Below are positions 22,223 through 23,990 of a stretch of DNA of 23,990 nucleotides, piece after piece. Position 1 is the first letter of the stretch, and each line of letters opens with the position of its first letter. The notes under the pieces were generated by a model. That model had not been told where the DNA came from. It saw only the letters and a list, made by a program, of their open reading frames with translations, and ran no database searches. The stretch comes from CG2-30-46-19 sp034414555 (GTDB lineage: Bacteria > Chloroflexota > Dehalococcoidia > GIF9 > AB-539-J10). The position numbers were made by a program, and so were the translations under genes. The DNA lies in assembly GCA_034414555.1 (NCBI GenBank), contig DAOUMA010000011.1:1-23990 (forward strand), in the 5' to 3' direction.

Positions 22223-23990
22223 TTATTCACTCTGTATTGGCTGTGCTGGCTGTGTCGACTGTGCTGGCTTTCTCCTTCTTATACCCCAAATCGCTCCCCA
22301 GGTAATCAAGCCAACAGCGGCTATTATGCCAATGATAGACCACCAGTCGATGCTGCGTGACACCGTGAACTCTCCGCTCAATCCAGCGTCTTCTACCTTA
22401 TACTGTCCATAATCCATTCCGGACACAGTGAAGCTTACCTGCTGGCTTTGTCCGGCAGCCAGTGTCACTCCTCTGGTAGCCACTGTTTTCCCATTCAACT
22501 TCAGCACAGCAGTGTAAATGCCTTCTTGCCCACCATTATTGGCTACATTAGCAGTGATGGTAACATCCTCTCCGGTCACTCCCACGAACATGTTTTTCCA
22601 TACCAGGGGGCTTTGCTCAATGTTTAAGGCGCTTGTCACAAAACTGGCCGGTGCGGAAGGGGGAGCAAGTTTTGCTATTATGGCGACTGCGCTGCAGTGG
22701 TTTATCAGACCGGTTGCCTTACCAATCTCAGCTACACGACCTATTTCAGTTGGCAAACTAACCCAACTGCCCTGTTCAGTATCATAGTAAGCAACAGCCA
22801 CCGAAGCAGTAGATTCCGGCAGCTCACTGGGGTTATAGTTCAACACTATTGTGATATTCTGGTCAAAGGTAACACCGGAGCAGCAATGTGGCGTGTTGCG
22901 ATGGCCGCAAGAGTTTAAAGTATAGTTGCCGCTAAAGTTATAAACTGGACCGATTATTACTGAGCCATCCGGCGCCGGCGGTGATTGATTTGCCACACTC
23001 ATCACCAGCTCTGTTGGCGCTTTGTTAGTGTCATCACAAATCACCTTGGTGTCACGGTCAATCCCCAGGAAGCTGGTGTTATTAAAGTCAGATACCATGA
23101 CGTCTTGGAGAATTGTGCCAGTAGCATATAAGATTTTCACCCTGGTTATCTTCCCCAGCATGTCTATGTCGAGATAATAGCCACCACCTCCACCTCCGCC
23201 TCCACCACCTCCGATTGCACCACCGCCCGGTGAGCTAATATGCAGGCTCACCGGAACGACCTGTGGAGTGTTGTTCGCCCCGGCGGCGTTTATGGTGATG
23301 TTGGCGGAATAATACCCGGCGGTCGTATTTGTTATGTTAACGGAAACAGCTATTGAAGTGTTATCGCTTGGACCTGTGGAGTTGCCACTTATCGGGGCTT
23401 CGCTGAGCCAGTCAGCGTCATCACTTAGCGTCCAGTTGAGCGTCCCTCCACCCGAGTTCCATATCTCCAGCGTCTGGTTTCCTGGGTTTGCGCCGCCGGC
23501 AACAGCGCTGAAGCTCAGGTTTAACGGGCTGAAGGATATCGCCGGTGGGCTGATATGCAGGCTCACCGGAACGACCTGTGGAGTGTTGTTCGCCCCCATG
23601 GCCGCTATGGTGATATTGGCGGAATAATCCCCGGCAGACATACCGGTTATATTCACCGCTACCGTCACATTATTATGCTCACCGCTGGAGGTACCATTTT
23701 CCGGTATTTCGCTGAGCCAGCTAGCATCATTGCTCAGTGACCAGTTGATTGTCCCCCCACCCGAGTTCCATACCTCCAGCGTCCCATTTGACGGGTTTGC
23801 GCCGCCGGCAACAGCACTGAAGCTCAGGTTTAACGGGCTGAAGGATATCGCCGGTGGTGGCACGATATGCAGGCCCACCGGAACGACCTGTGGAGTGTTG
23901 TTCGCCCCGGCGGCGGTAATGGTGATATTGGCAGTGTAGTTTCCAGCAGGCATTCCAGTTATGTTAACGGAAACAGCTACTGAAGTGTTA
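22223..23990 (-). CDS. BACON-repeat surface protein with ZU5-like and CARDB-like domains, 5' end outside the window
   Basis: At least 588 residues, open to the right edge; the ATG at 23953 is internal. In order: the end of one repeat, two full BACON-like repeats of about 104 residues (FSPLNLSFSAVAGGANP, WNSGGG, DASWLSE, GDYSANITI, NTPQVVPV), a glycine-rich linker with a run of 11 Gly, then a beta-rich ZU5-like domain (GPVYNFSGNYTLN, GVTFDQNITIVLNYNPSELP, YYDTEQGSWVSLPTE) ending NHCSAVAII, which resembles the HFS self-cleavage site of ZU5/GAIN proteins with Cys for Phe. Then comes a CARDB-like domain (VTITANVANNGGQEGIYTAVL), one transmembrane helix (IIGIIAAVGLITWGAIWGI) and a basic, Gln/Pro-rich tail. 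It is a cell-surface adhesin or S-layer-associated protein by architecture; the ligand is unknown. It is 588 bp upstream of the surface protein-tubulin operon on the same strand. Confidence 0.8.
   Translation of the reverse strand, partial: NTSVAVSVNITGMPAGNYTANITITAAGANNTPQVVPVGLHIVPPPAISFSPLNLSFSAVAGGANPSNGTLEVWNSGGGTINWSLSNDASWLSEIPENGTSSGEHNNVTVAVNITGMSAGDYSANITIAAMGANNTPQVVPVSLHISPPAISFSPLNLSFSAVAGGANPGNQTLEIWNSGGGTLNWTLSDDADWLSEAPISGNSTGPSDNTSIAVSVNITNTTAGYYSANITINAAGANNTPQVVPVSLHISSPGGGAIGGGGGGGGGGGYYLDIDMLGKITRVKILYATGTILQDVMVSDFNNTSFLGIDRDTKVICDDTNKAPTELVMSVANQSPPAPDGSVIIGPVYNFSGNYTLNSCGHRNTPHCCSGVTFDQNITIVLNYNPSELPESTASVAVAYYDTEQGSWVSLPTEIGRVAEIGKATGLINHCSAVAIIAKLAPPSAPASFVTSALNIEQSPLVWKNMFVGVTGEDVTITANVANNGGQEGIYTAVLKLNGKTVATRGVTLAAGQSQQVSFTVSGMDYGQYKVEDAGLSGEFTVSRSIDWWSIIGIIAAVGLITWGAIWGIRRRKPAQSTQPAQPIQSE
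23235..23990. repeat. Tandem intragenic repeat of 312-315 bp
   Basis: The landmark CCTGTGGAGTGTTGTTCGCC recurs at 23260, 23575 and 23887, that is with periods of 315 and 312 bp (105 and 104 codons). Long stretches around it, such as GCGCCGCCGGCAACAGC and CTCAGGTTTAACGGGCTGAA, are nearly unchanged between units. The nucleotide-level match is closer than protein selection alone would keep, pointing to recent duplication or ongoing gene conversion; repeat number may vary between strains and could be misassembled. Confidence 0.8.

Overview
The window looks like a piece of an anaerobic bacterial chromosome, most likely from the Chloroflexota (a Dehalococcoidia-like lineage). That placement is an inference. 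It rests on the overall gene style, on short 'TCATTGCGAG...GGCAATC' dispersed repeats, on a non-canonical tubulin/FtsZ homologue, and on secreted Ig-like or BACON-repeat proteins with one C-terminal membrane anchor. No rRNA, tRNA or CRISPR array was seen.

Left part (1-7607): a plus-strand glycerol catabolism pair, glycerol kinase (5' end outside the window) and a GlpA-like glycerol-3-phosphate dehydrogenase with a [2Fe-2S] domain. Facing it on the minus strand are a DUF362 gene broken by a single-base frameshift, then a two-gene operon coding for a phytoene-desaturase/retinol-saturase-like flavoprotein and a ferredoxin-NADP-reductase-like protein with its own plant-type [2Fe-2S] domain. A tandem 17-bp operator-like repeat lies in front of that operon. 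The next 577 bp are non-coding apart from a possible membrane-gene fragment.

Middle (7608-16646): DUF2007 protein, lysS and serS form a tight plus-strand operon. A minus-strand old-yellow-enzyme/2,4-dienoyl-CoA-reductase-like flavoprotein follows, then a PcrA/UvrD helicase and MutL. Several plus-strand genes have a -10 box about 7 nt before the ATG and no Shine-Dalgarno, so they are probably translated from leaderless mRNAs. Minus-strand genes mostly have a strong AGGAGG. Two copies of a 150-bp element with terminal inverted repeats and three internal hairpins flank the pcrA-mutL block.

Right part (16870-23990): a three-gene module (54-aa protein, putative small terminase-like protein, complete phage-type large terminase) sits alone without capsid or portal genes. 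It is tail-to-tail, with a 4-bp overlap, against a minus-strand operon pairing a membrane-anchored Ig-like surface protein with a tubulin/FtsZ-superfamily GTPase. That surface protein-tubulin pair is the best candidate here for an undescribed system. Upstream of it are a repeat-rich intergenic region, a leftover in-frame transmembrane tail, and a large BACON-repeat surface protein that runs out of the window.
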